Source: Agrypnia vestita | Lineage: Eukaryota > Arthropoda > Insecta > Trichoptera > Phryganeidae | DNA: 64,000 bases | Direction of reading: 5' to 3' | Assembly: GCA_016648135.1 (NCBI GenBank) | Contig: JADDOH010007986.1 | Location: 108,847 to 172,846, forward strand | Part shown: in pieces, positions 33,241 to 44,637 of the stretch | Numbering within the stretch: position 1 is the first letter of the stretch | How the letters are laid out: every line of letters begins with the position of its first letter | Position numbers and translations under genes: made by a program | The notes under the pieces: generated by a model | What the model saw: the letters and a program-made list of their open reading frames with translations, nothing else | The model's database searches: none | What the model was told of the DNA's origin: nothing

Positions 33241-34365
33241 TATCGAATTTATGTTTCATCTAAAGCTCTTAATAATGTATAGGTATCTAAATGTTTTTAC
33301 TTTAGTAATGGTTATGTGGTTTACATTATTATTATTAAAAATCATCAACAATTGGCAATTACAATATCTAACGTGTCAATAATTTTTAAAATCTTGAGAG
33401 CATCATTGACTACATAGAATGTTTTACCAAATTAAATTAGTTTAATACGAGTAGATTTGAGAATCATTATGTAAACAGTCGTGCTCGAAGGTTGTTATCA
33501 GACACACGAAGACTTACTTTCATCATAACAGCAAATTTCTTTACAGTATCCATCAACGGATCTAAAAAATTGAGTGCCATCACAAACGACGATTATGTAT
33601 AAATTAATTTTAATAGTTTTATATCTCTCACAATCCCAAGAATGATCGCAGTGGGCCTTTACAAATTAAGTGTACAATAAAGTGGCTAGTTGACTCTATG
33701 GATTCCATTAAATCCCCATTATCATCTGTCGAGTTGGGAATGAGCAAAAGTAAATACGAGACTCAATACACGATGATGAGCATATTACATAAACAACGTG
33801 ATCCAGTGTAATCTGACAATTACAATTTTGAAATCGACAATAATTTTACACATCTTGGAGTCACAGAGAAATAAATACAAATTAAAGCATGTCTAAAATT
33901 CTATCACACTGGTATAAACATTTTTAATCCACCATAAAATAATATACCCTAATGCTTCATAACAGTTTGAGGTATGGACTCTTTGAAAAACCTTGGAAAA
34001 TGCAAAGATTTTGTAAAAAAAATTATCGAAAAAAATTGAAACGGTGATAGCTCAAGACAGCTGATGCTGAGTTAATGGGCGAAGTCTATCAAAAGGCCGT
34101 GGAGTAAAAGTAGTATCATAAACTGTTCAGTGAATGAAAGACATTTTTTAAATAATATACATGATTTTTTAATATTTTTTAAAATTTGTGCATTTTTGAG
34201 TGCAGTTCCTAATTAACAGTTGTCTTTTGCTGTATACTAGTATTGGGCTGCAAACTCCTGAGAAAATATAGGAGTTGCATCACCTTCAGTCAGTACGATA
34301 CATTTCAAGATATCCTTAGATCACATCAATCGTTGTAGTACGAGTCAGGGGCTGCTGGGGTCTGC

Positions 34366-35248
34366 TCACTTCCTGGCGGGCGCGACGGGGATGTGCGCTC
34401 CTTCGGGGTGGAATCCGTTCTCGTCAGCCACGAAGTTCAGGGTGATGAGGTTTCCTTGGGGATCCGGGTAAGAATATGTTCCTCTCATGACCAGGACCTG
34501 AGCATCTTTGCCCTCCTCATCCTTGACGACCCTCAGTTCTCCGCTCTCGCTGCGAACGATCTTGTTCTCGGTTTCGAATCTGAAAATATTCCCATTTTAA
34601 CTACCGAGGATTATTTCTTAATCACAATGAAATTACAAGATATTTATTTTGAATAATGTGCTACAGAATATAAAAATCTTGATTATTATACATTCATATT
34701 ACTCCTCATAGAAGGTGACTTATCCGCACATTGAAATAAGTCAGTATGAGTACTCAAATTCAAAACTGTCCTTAAACCTACCCAAAATTGTATCCACCCT
34801 CGGGTTTGATGTCGAAGTCAGACTTGATGATCTTCAGGACCGGAGCATCTGGGACCGGTGACGCTGAGACGAAGGCAACAGCCACCAAGAAGAATAAGAA
34901 TGCCTGGGAAAAAAGAAAATATAAGTAAAAACTGATATAATATAATAATATTATTAAAGTTATATTGAAAATACTGAGTACTAAATATTACAGTTTCAAA
35001 AAACTATTCAATTCAACTCTAGATTTTAAAAATGAATAGGAAATATCTAAAAGACAAAACCCTTAAAATAGCTTGTCTCGTTTTTAAATGACACAGAATG
35101 TCAGAAATGGTCAGAAAATCGATGAATTATAAAATTTCTGCATAGTACGAGTATAGTAAATTTTATTTGAATCATTGAAACGTATAATATATGTGATTAA
35201 ACCTCATTATTACTGTCACACTCTCAGTAAAGTACTTACCAGTTTCAT
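34366..35248 (-). CDS. RR-1 larval cuticle protein, gene D (three exons)
   Basis: Exons are 35240-35248 (Met-Lys-Leu), 34782-34903 and 34366-34579, with GT/AG introns in phases 0 and 2, giving 114 residues. Signal peptide MKLAFLFFLVAVAFVSA, mature start SPVPDAPVLKIIKSDFDIKP, then the RR-1 domain (FETENKIVRSESGELRVV, GTYSYPDPQGN, ADENGFHPEGAHIPVAPARK). Exon 2 has one extra codon compared with genes A, B, C and E. It is the most diverged of the five and keeps the standard ADENGFHPEGAHIP motif where the others have ADETGFHA. The first intron is short (336 bases). Its promoter lacks the TGTCACA box of the other copies, so its timing may differ. Secreted chitin-binding cuticle protein. Confidence 0.95.
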
Positions 35249-35288
35249 GTTGACTTTTTGCTTTCGATCGTACAGAGGTAAACCAGAT

Positions 35289-35324
35289 ACTGATAGCGTT
35301 AATATTCAAGATTCGTCTTATATA
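35289..35324 (-). promoter_or_regulatory. core promoter of cuticle gene D
   Basis: TATATAAG at 35317-35324 on the minus strand and ATCAGT at 35289-35294, the same spacing as the other copies, but without TGTCACA and without the upstream GACTAGTTTTTT block. Confidence 0.65.
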
Positions 35325-35714
35325 CTCATCCGAGACTCGTATGTAAACAAGTACTATTAGCAGATGTCCGATTAATTGTCTCTTTTTATTGTGCAAGTTC
35401 ACTTTGGCAACAGCTTCCAATATTTGTTAATAATTTCATTATTCATACGGAGTTGTTGTTTTTCTACTATTTTTGGTGTTGGCTTTGTGGTCTTGTTAGT
35501 CAATCAGCAACACACCAAAAGTACTGTTCATATTTCACAAAGAACGTAATAAATGAACCACAGTAGAGTGAGTATATGTGATAAATATATTTGAGAAAAA
35601 TTTTAAAATTAGAGATAATTCATAAATAAATTAAAACTTTTTTGATATTTGTAGCGTTAACTTTTATGGTTAGACATAATAATTCATTTCAGAAAACTAA
35701 CAAATTGTGCTTAA
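35325..35714. other. intergenic upstream of gene D
   Basis: No gene seen. Confidence 0.35.
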
Positions 35715-36340
35715 ACATCACTTATTGTTTTAAACGTCTACCGGTTTTGATACCATAGGTAGGTTCTGTATCTTCATCAGGACTGATGCACAATAAATTC
35801 ATAAATTTTTGTAAGTCAAGTATTAGTGTGGGTGTAGCATCATTTGTGGTGGGGGAGAGGGATATAGTTTGATAGTGTGACATTAAAATGGGAAACGTAT
35901 TAAATAATGGATTACTCTATAAATTTAATTGTTTATTAAATTAGTACATTACATATACTTAATTGTACTGTTCAGCATTTTACAAAGATAAAACGACACG
36001 TTGTTTTAATATTAGGATAAAAAGACACCTAAAATTTCTCAATAATAATAATTTTTCCGAATTCGCAAACCTTCAATTGGAGACAGGTTGCACTTTTAAA
36101 ATAGAAAAGGGCATCGAAAATTTACATACAAATAATAGAGGTTAGATAATTTAGAAATGAAAGAAAAGTTCTTCAACGCCAATACTATAACACTACATAA
36201 CTTGCTTATTAGGCTTGGCGCGGCCCTGGTAAATAAGATTGAGAATGAGTTATTTAAGGTAATTTGGGCATGTGAAGTAATTGAATACAGAGAGCGTGAT
36301 AAAAAAGATGTATGGAGTGAATGTTGGTCACATCAGAAAT
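35715..36340 (+). pseudogene. GIY-YIG endonuclease relic of a Penelope-like retroelement
   Basis: At 35963-36145 the plus strand reads FYKDKTTRCFNIRIKRHLKF, then FANLQLETGCTFKIEKGIEN, then LHTNNRG. This resembles the GIY-YIG endonuclease end of Penelope-like elements, although the YIG itself is altered to YKD. After a stop and shift, LDNLEMKEKFFNANTITLHN continues. The upstream motif CTACCGGTTTTGATACC and its partner ATCTTCATCAGG (35738-35783) recur, inverted, near 22665-22695. Inactive. Confidence 0.5.
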
Positions 36341-36623
36341 AAAGGTAGTTCACAAAACACCTGATATTTGTATTCTGTTTTTCGTGTCTATCTAAATCTA
36401 AATTGCTTTTTGTCTATACCATATTTGAATCTCAGGTGGTCCGTCTAGCGTCTAGAACATTTATGTACGATGAGAATTCGAGTACTTATCCCAATTTTCT
36501 AAGTTTATATTGTCTGCATCAGTTTATTCCCAATGAAGCTTTTAATTCCTTTTTAAAGATTTTCTTTGTTTTAAATAGAGATTTTTTAAATATTTGCATA
36601 CTTAGATATTGAATAATTTCCTT

Positions 36624-36712
36624 TATCAATATCCAATATACATTCCAATATACATATTAATATCCAATATACATTCCAATATACATATCAATATCCAATA
36701 TACATACATTCA
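36624..36712 (+). repeat. 31-bp tandem minisatellite, about 2.7 copies
   Basis: AATATCCAATATACATTCCA begins at 36628 and 36659, and the third copy (from 36690) runs AATATCCAATATACATACAT. The period is 31 bases. Confidence 0.85.
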
Positions 36713-36891
36713 AAATTTTTATCACATTTCATTGACAAATATAAACTAGCAATATTCCTTGGGTTGTTACCTAAGTATATCGAATGTTAACCCGCTATCC
36801 TAATAACTAATTCTTATAATAATTGGCCGATATTTCTAAGATTTTAGATTTGTGTGTACATTTAAAGTTTTTAAAAATTATACAATAAGTG

Positions 36892-37148
36892 GATTAGAAG
36901 CAAAAGCGCCACTTTGCATATGACGAGAATACAGAGCGACATATTTAAATATGATTGCCTAGAAAAAGATTTTAATTTTACCGTTTATAACATTTGACGA
37001 TTGATTTTGAAAGCATGTTGTATTGCGTTTTTATAAGCACATTATGACATAGTAATTTTAAAATATTCGCTCTGGTTTAAAAATTAGTGACAAAAAGATT
37101 AAACAAAATTTAATCTTTCGGAAAGTAATTTCGCTTTTGCTTCTAATC
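36892..37148. mobile_element. MITE family X, copy 2 (257 bp)
   Basis: Inverted ends GATTAGAAGCAAAAGCGCCA and TTTCGCTTTTGCTTCTAATC, better preserved than copy 1 at 32598-32851. Shares the interior blocks CTAGAAAA and TAATTTTAAAATATTCGCT. Confidence 0.65.
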
Positions 37149-37840
37149 TCCTCAAATATTGAGAGATAATATAATATGATATATTATTACCAATATCGAA
37201 TGTTATCTACTATCCTTATAATTAATTAAATAATTTTTTCGCCTTTTAACAATCCAGCTCAAGTCCCCTAAAAGAAATCATTTTTGGACGCCCTATTCAA
37301 TATTCTTCTCAAATCAAAAAAATGTGATCATCAAATTTATCTTTGTTTATGTAATCATTTGAGTATGTACATGTATGCAACCGGTTTAAAAAAAATCGTT
37401 TTATTGGTCCGGGCGATTCCTCGGATTTTTATCACCTTGACGACTAAAGCGATTGTTTTCGTAACCAGGCTGATAATGTACATATTCAAATCATGTCGTT
37501 ACATAAACTAAGTTCATTATTATTATTAATATTATTATAATTATTATTACTATTATTATTGCTATTATTATTACTATTTTTATTATAATAAAATAATTAT
37601 TATTAATATTACTACTATTATTTATTTATTTTGTGTGAAAAAGAGCACTTAATAATATGAATATTACATTTTTAATTTTTGCATGAAAAATATATTTAAA
37701 AATGTTTGCAATATATATTCTCCAAGGCCACGACATACGTGACAAATACAAATATATTTGTTTAAAGAAACTAGTTAGTATTTTTAATATTTAATGCAAA
37801 AACATGTGCTAAGAAATATAAAAAACGGCAATAAACTTAC
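37149..37840. other. intergenic with (TTA)n tract
   Basis: About 37515-37630 is an impure TTA/TTAT repeat. No gene seen. Confidence 0.5.
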
Positions 37841-37915
37841 GGCGGCGTTCGTAATCCAGCGTGCATGACACGGGCCTCCGGGTTCTGTTCCCGGTGAGGT
37901 CACAGTGCCTACATA
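37841..37915 (+). mobile_element. tRNA-like SINE head, family 2
   Basis: Plus strand: TCGTAATCCAGCGTGCATGA (A-box region), GGGTTCTGTTCCC (B-box region), then GGTGAGGTCAC. The last two blocks match, in the opposite orientation, the SINEs at 54855-55019 and 61395-61557. Confidence 0.5.
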
Positions 37916-39803
37916 TTTTTCATTACTGTAATTTTCTCAAGTCTGAGTGTGTTTCGCTACAGTAATTGGATATGTTGGCAATAGACGAAGAGCCAGCGAC
38001 CGCCAGACTTACGATATAGTATCAAACCTGAAATGTTTCCTGTGGACGTACACTATAGTAGGTAAGAAGGTTTGGATATTATGACATTTCAGTTGGGGGG
38101 ATTTTGGCAGATAACAGGTACAAAAAATGTGTTAAATGTTAAAAGTTAAACGTAAAAATAAAAAACCTTATTTATTAATATGTCAAACGAGACAGTACTA
38201 CACAGTCATATTGATGTTGCCAGATTCTTTTTTATTTCATCCTATATCTAAAAATTGATATGAATATATTGAAATATTTTATTTAACTATTGTTAAAGAA
38301 AATAGTTAAATTTTTTAAACTGTATTTGAAATTTGCCCTTTGTTCTTCTAATAAAGGATGCATGTGAAATCTCATAAACGTACCTAATTATTATTATAAT
38401 AATAGACGAATTTTTTTGCTTAATTATATATATATTTTTTTTGATTTCTTTGTTCCCATTGGAGAGGGGCATTGATTCGGAAATTTCAATTATTTTCACT
38501 AGATAGTTATGCTAATACCGACAAGTTTTAATTATGATATGCGCTTGATATAGAACACTAAATATTTGTATGAAATAAGTCAAGGTATTTCCAAATGATT
38601 CTTGAATTTTCAGGTTTGTGTTTTCTGGGGTATTATGATTCTAGGATCCTGTTAAATTTGCTTATAAAGATCATAAACTCTGTATTCGTATCAGTAGTAG
38701 TACACAACACATGTAAGTCAAACCGTTATTTTAACTGGTTATTTTCGTTATTTGTATTTGATTGTACCGATGACTGGTAACTAAGAGATAACTGTTATCT
38801 AGTGTCGATGGTTGCCCGTCGAATTGCGAAGAATTAATTGCCAAATCATCGATGCAATCAGATACAAATCTCAATAATCGGTTAGTGTGTCACCGATTAA
38901 AACACTATCACTAAGTCGCACGTTGATTTTTTGGAACCTTAGGGGAACTAATTTCAAATTTTTCAGTGAAGTTCGGTCATTTTAAATATAATATTGGGCT
39001 GAAAACTAATTGGTTTTAAGCCAATTTTACAAGTATACACGTGACAAAGGTTTTAGTCCTGGTATATGGAAAGGCTATAAAATCGACCTGTTTACTGTAT
39101 AGTTTTATTTTTTAATTATTTTTTTTAATAATAGTTACAACGAAACACACCAGAATAATAAAAACTTTTTAATGTTTTATACAGTTTAAAGTTTTTAAGA
39201 GGTAAAGAATTTATGCACATTTTCGTAAAAATATACAATAAAAATTTTGAAATTTCAATCATACCATATGAAAAATTGGAATTATTAAGGAACAAGTAAA
39301 ACGAGTAAAATATTCAAAGTATTATAAATTAAAGCACCAATCCTCCTCGAAAAATATTTCCAATTATTTCAAACCATTATGGTCATTTTGCCATATCTCC
39401 CATCTCATAATATTAATGTTGACGAATGTAAATTAAATAAAAAATAGTATACCAATCTGACGAATGCTGATTTCTTGGGAATAGCAGGAGTAATATTATT
39501 GAACCGAGTTGAGAAGTACAGTGATAATAAATAATATATTTTCTTTTTTGAGAAGACGTTCAAGAGCGCCGTGGTGGCCATTATTTCTGCTTAAGTTGTT
39601 TTTTTACTCTGCTATCGCTTTAGGGAGCAAATAAAGAAGCGTGCATAATACCTTCAGATCTTGTCATTAATCTTTTAAGATACCTTAACCAAACGCACCG
39701 AAAAGTAGGTAAGATAATGAGAGTAGGAGAGAACAGTGTATTTACAGGTACCAAAAAAAACCTTTATAATGTCTATACTTTATCTATACAAGCTTTGTTT
39801 TTA
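37916..39803. other. intergenic
   Basis: AT-rich, no gene or clear element. Confidence 0.35.
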
Positions 39804-39980
39804 AATAGAGACGCGAACACTGAATACGTGTCACATCAATATATTTACTATTCAAACTAAGCTAAACGCTAGTGCTATGAAAATAGGACTAACTTACTAG
39901 TCTGGAGTGAGGTTCGAACCCGCGACCTTTGGATCACAAGGTGAGTGTCCTAACCACAAGACCATCAAGCTGCTTGCACG
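39804..39980 (-). mobile_element. tRNA-derived SINE family 1
   Basis: On the minus strand the tRNA-like head reads CTTGTGGTTAGGAC (A box) and GGGTTCGAACC (B box), as in RNA polymerase III promoters. The body carries AATAGGACTAAC-like, GTGCTATGAAAATAGG and GAATACGTGTCACATCAA on the plus strand, shared with 57690-57850. Not a functional tRNA: the head continues into the SINE body and lacks a full cloverleaf. Confidence 0.7.
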
Positions 39981-40885
39981 TTCCAGCCCGGAAATAAAAT
40001 ACGAAGATTTTAAACTCCACCTTTGCCGATGAATTTAATGATTGATTCTTTAGTTGTTCGAAATGAGGATTAATAAAACATGAAATGAAATTATAAGTTG
40101 AGCAACCAAAGGAAAAATTCGTCAAAAATAGTGACCAAAAGGAATAAAGATTAAAAAACCGGCACGAAGATACGTATTACTGATTCGGAAAATTACTATA
40201 AATGCTCTCTGACCAACTGATCCGAATAATGCTAATAAAATGCTGCCCCTTTTCTGAGAATCTTCCCTTTTATAACTGCGACATTTATTTTTTCAAAACA
40301 AAATATAAAATTATAAATATCATGTGTGTTCCAAACATTTCTTCTTTCAATATTTTCAATATTTAAACTATAAGTTGGCGAGTTCTAACTCGCATAAAAT
40401 AATAAAGAAAAACACAATTTTATTCAATAAATAAACAAGTAGGCACAGAATATAAAAAAAGTTTCAATTTTGAAGACATTTTAATTATATACTGCGTTGC
40501 CAAAATATTTGTTAAATATTTTGGAGGAAACACTACACTTAGAACATTATAAATTTTTTCCTAGCTAAAACAAGGCATTTTTGTTGACTCAGACATAAGA
40601 CGACCAGTGTTAGATTTAAACTTATTAGGCTTACTCTTTACAATGACGGAATCTGATATGAACGCTCGGATTGCCTATAAAAGTATAGTTTCAAGTTACT
40701 AGAAAACAACAGAAAACAAACAAACAAAAATCAAGTTACTAGACTCTGATTATGTTAACATCCAAAATATATAGTACAAATTCAAAGCCATTAGTTGCGT
40801 TGTTCACGTTGTGAAAATACACCTACTTTTCATAAAACTCTCGGGCGGTGAAAAAAAAAAATTTTTTTCGTGTTTTCGTTTTCAG

Positions 40886-41005
40886 CAAAACCTGAAAGAA
40901 ACATACCAGGGATCAACATGATGCAGTCACCAAATCAGTTACCAGATCTGCTGCTTGATGCCATATCAAGTAATTCCAGAAAGCTCACACAAGATAAAAA
41001 GCAAG
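40886..41005 (+). CDS. candidate isolated internal exon, unknown gene
   Basis: 120 bases preceded by a pyrimidine-rich acceptor (TGTTTTCGTTTTCAG) and followed by a donor GTAGGC. One frame is open throughout and reads KPERNIPGINMMQSPNQLPD then LLLDAISSNSRKLTQDKKQ, with balanced codon use unlike the surrounding AT-rich DNA. The exon would be phase 1 at both ends. The frame also runs past the donor to a stop at about 41034, so it could instead be a terminal exon or a relic. No homologue recognised and no companion exon found nearby; it may belong to a gene with very long introns. Confidence 0.3.
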
Positions 41006-41406
41006 GTAGGCAGCTTCGCATGCAAAATAAATAGGCAGAACAAGGTCACAGATTAAAATTGACGTTTTAATAATAGTAATCTTCTGGTTATTGTAAAATT
41101 AATCCGGTGTTCAATTACTCGCTCATAGCTAAATATATACTAAGCTAAAAATGTTAGTATAAGTTATGAAAAAATAATATCCGAAAATCTGATTCGACAT
41201 AAATTCACTCTAATTCGGAAAAAACTTTTTGTGATACTGAATTTTTCCTTATTTAGATCATTTAATCAAATTACATTGCACACTTGAGCAAAAATTATGA
41301 ACAATCAGTGAAAAGTGTATTTAATGAAAAAAATAAACTTTATTTGTCATAGCAGTTAATTTAGGTTGTAAAGTGATAATTATATTTATTAAATAAATCA
41401 AACATT

Positions 41407-41609
41407 CGGCCGTATTCATAAAATAGCAATTTTTATTGACAAATTATGAATAACTTACATTTGTTTACGTTTTAGAGCTTTCTGATTGACTAAATTCATT
41501 AATTTCAAACCTGTCAAACTTAAAACGTTAAAATTAGCGGAATTACAATGTTATACAATAATTGTCGAGATACAGAAATAGAAATATTGCTATTTACAGA
41601 ATACGGCCG
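41407..41609. mobile_element. 203-bp MITE with CGGCCG ends and ATT duplication
   Basis: Ends CGGCCGTATTCATAAAATAG and CTATTTACAGAATACGGCCG are inverted repeats, flanked by ATT at 41404-41406 and 41610-41612. Its right half (TTACAATGTTATACAATAAT ... GAATACGGCCG) is closely related to the Helitron tail segments at about 10050-10185 and 62210-62340. Confidence 0.75.
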
Positions 41610-41647
41610 ATTGTTCAACAGACAACTTTGAATTATTAATTTAGATT

Positions 41648-41895
41648 ATATGTGGGGTATAAGCAAGCAAAGGCACCAATACCCAAAATAATTTTAATGC
41701 AGTCATCGAGGATTACTAATTTTTAATGTACTGATAACTATATTTTATAAGAAACATAGCCTATAAATTTATTCATATAATTATACATATAATCTAGAAT
41801 TTATTACATTTTAAATAAGTAATCCTTGGTGACTGCATTCAAATCATTTTTTAATTTTTTGGATATTGCTGCCTTTGCTTTTATACCCCACATAT
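41648..41895. mobile_element. 248-bp foldback MITE
   Basis: Arms of about 75 bases: ATATGTGGGGTATAAGCAAG ... GAGGATTACT on the left, and AGTAATCCTTGGTGACTGCA ... TTATACCCCACATAT on the right. AT-rich loop. No coding capacity. Confidence 0.75.
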
Positions 41896-42087
41896 GTATA
41901 TCAGTCGCTGATATAAATAGTGGATTATGTTATATAATTCGAATTTAACAAAAACGAAGGTTAAAATTTTGGTCTTAGTACATATTTCGAAGATATTAAA
42001 ATCGATATATTTTCATTCAGATCAAATATATAATATTATATAAAACTTAACAAAAATGATTTGTAACCTAGGCCACTATTAATGTTG

Positions 42088-42540
42088 TCACGGGATCGTG
42101 GCGGTGGGTGAGAGTTAACATTTTATTTATCGCCAAAGTCACTGAAAACGAACGTAACTGGAGCAGTAATACGTAATTAAGACTAAGTTCACACTAGTCA
42201 CTCAAGATCATTCCACAAATATGTAAGTAGGTACTTTTCTATTTCGCTATATTCTTGTCTTTCGCATATTTATGGTAAATCGCACTAGGTTCACATTTCA
42301 TTCATCAGGTAGGTCGCTGGTCACTTATAATTCATACTAGTCGCCGAGTTCGTCTCTATAGAATTGCCAAACTGTTACAAAACACTGTACTCCGCAATGG
42401 CATCGTTTTGTTTATACACCGTTTTGGGTTACCAGACGTTTCGCCAATTACGTCGGCATTTACACCGTTTATTCTAGAGACTTCTAGTAATTTCCAATTT
42501 GTTGTAAAACATCCAGCATAATGGAAGATCCTAGATTATA
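42088..42540 (+). repeat. possible solo LTR-like repeat, copy 2
   Basis: Starts TTGTCACGGGATCGTGGCGG, matching the start at 26438, and has similar ACCGTTTT-containing blocks later. Class uncertain. Confidence 0.25.
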
Positions 42541-43226
42541 TGTAATTCTTTTTGTTTTTAAAGTCTCTTGACAAAATCAACGACACCTATACTTTGTAAG
42601 GTGCATTCACTTTCATCCATTAGTGAAAATAATAGTTAATAAATAAATAACAACAATTTTTAATGACTGTTTTGAAACTATAGTCGTGATAAACACTTGT
42701 ATAAGCCTTAAACACCTTGCAATTGGGATCTCCTAGAAAATGATAACTGTTTTATACTATTAATCGTCTTGGTATAAAATACCAGCATTTCTCTCCTTTG
42801 CCCAATTTTGAACACATATTTTATACTTTCCCTAATTCTCTCTACCGTGCGGCGCCTGGTCCGGTCCTTTTAACCTTTCCACGTGTAACTCCACCAGTTT
42901 GAAGAATGAGAATGTGATGTAATCATGTAATAGCATACGCGACACAAATATCTTCGCTAATCTTGCCCAATGACAAGAAATAAATAGGCATCTTAGACAA
43001 TTTCATTACTGTTATCTGCCAATGAGTTAATAAATTTAAAAACCATTCAAACAGTTATTTGAATACTCGACGCGCTATTGCTTGTAAATCTTTTAAAAAA
43101 TGTTGGGATTATCTCCTATTGGACCGTGCACGAATCAGTCTACCTCAACTGTTACGAGGCAAATGATGTCTTATGACTAAATTTGTATGTAGGTATGTAT
43201 GTATCTACTTATTCTAAGTACGTTAC
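42541..43226. other. intergenic
   Basis: No gene recognised. Confidence 0.3.
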
Positions 43227-44100
43227 GGGCCGGTATTATAAACGTCCGTTAGTTAAATTTCAGACCAAATAAACCGAAATTTGATACAAACGTCATTTTT
43301 TTCGTCTTATAGCAATCCGTTAGTCAAATTTTAGTCAAATTTTACTGATGGCCGATACCGATAATCGAACCACCAGTTTTCCGTCCGTCAGTTGACATTG
43401 ACAGAAGTATGACAGATTGACGTATTATTTTTAAGGTTAGGTCCCTTGTCAATTTGCGTTTTATGCTGTTTGTTTAACGTGTACATATTAAACTGCGCTG
43501 ACTGCTGCTACATTTTCAAGGAAAAATGTTTTCAGATAGCGATGTCCAGCTATTATTGTATTCAAGTTCGTCGGATGTGATTCAGTATACAAGTGGATTA
43601 TTTTAATATTTTAGATAACGCAGATTTATCTACCGTTTTCGCTTATCGAAAAGGTCTGCTTGAGAGCTTCTAGAAGATATTAGGCAAAATGCGAAAAGGC
43701 GCACGCGTCGGAATCTGACATTATCACCAACCACAAAATTGCTTGTTTCCTTGAGATTCTATGCTCTTGAATCAATATTATTAGCTGCTGCAGACTTTTT
43801 TCAACTTAAAAGGCTACTACTAACGTAGTGTTGTGGAAAATATTCCAAAAATCCGGTGCGAGCGAGAAATTTTAGGTTATGTTAAAAGAAGTTATATTTC
43901 GTTTCCATAGAAGAGAAATACAATTCGCCTCTGACAGCTCTAAAATTATAGATAAGAGCAGTACGATATTGCGATACTTACGGACGGTAAAAAAAGTTTT
44001 ATAAGACGAGCGTCGGTAACATTTATAAACGAACGACCATCCGTTAGTAAATTTTCGATTTACAAACGAAAATTTGGTCTCTCGTTTATAAGACCGGCCC
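43227..44100 (+). mobile_element. PIF/Harbinger-type element, 874 bp, defective
   Basis: Ends GGGCCGGTATTATAAACGTC and CTCGTTTATAAGACCGGCCC are inverted repeats of the Harbinger type. The outer three bases are TAC and TAG, near a three-base duplication. Subterminal repeats of CCGTTAGT-AAATTT type are present at both sides. The interior keeps the start of a transposase. Confidence 0.75.
43526..43830 (+). pseudogene. Harbinger transposase N-terminal relic
   Basis: MFSDSDVQLLLYSSSSDVIQ from 43526, then after stops and shifts RRTRRNLTLSPTTKLLVSLR, FYALESILLAAADFFQL (about 43690-43800), the region just ahead of the catalytic domain in Harbinger transposases. The rest of the protein is deleted. 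Confidence 0.65.
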
Positions 44101-44149
44101 TAGAACTACGCATTGTAGTTCCGAGTATTGAGTGAGAATAAAGAAACAG

Positions 44150-44637
44150 TTTGATCCTCCGTACAGTTGTTCCCTCTGCCATTTGATCCCATACACGTTA
44201 ATAATACCGGAGTTGAAAAATTGAACCCCCAAGTTTCCCCAAGTATTTGTATTCTTACATATCAGCATCCGTGAATATTATATAGATAAAAATAATATAT
44301 GTATTAAAACAGGGTGGGAGCAAATATTCCAGGGAATGCTTAATTTATTAATTTAGTTTAATTATTTAATTAATTCATTTAATTAATTTAGATGTAAAAT
44401 TGTTAAAATAATTATTTTAAAATGATTTATCATAAAAATATTTAAATGCAATAATATTTAACATAAAAAGGATTCATTGTAAATACGATCATTCGATTTT
44501 GGAGGATCAATTGTCAGGGGGACCGAATTCCTGAGGGATCAAATGGTGAAGGATGAACTTACAGAGGGATGCACTGTCCAGGGGATCCAGGGGGAAGAAT
44601 TGTAGGGCAATCAAGTATCGGGGGACGAATCGTAAGG
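44150..44637. repeat. two opposed arrays of a degenerate 16-base motif
   Basis: At 44502-44637 the plus strand repeats a motif of about 16 bases near GGGGGATCAATTGTNN about nine times (GGAGGATCAATTGTCA, GGGGGACCGAATTCCT, GAGGGATCAAATGGTGA, GGGGGAAGAATTGTAG, GGGGACGAATCGTA). At 44150-44235 the same motif runs on the minus strand (GGGATCAAATGG at 44179-44190). About 270 bases of AT-rich DNA separate them. Not a recognised element. Confidence 0.55.

Noticed and set aside
36624..36712. Direct repeats resembling a CRISPR array
   Set aside because: The 31-base units are contiguous with no unique spacers and lie in insect DNA; a plain minisatellite.
39890..39980. tRNA gene (GGTTCGAACC B box and an A box)
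   Set aside because: No complete cloverleaf or acceptor stem, and the match continues into a body shared with other dispersed copies, so it is a SINE head.
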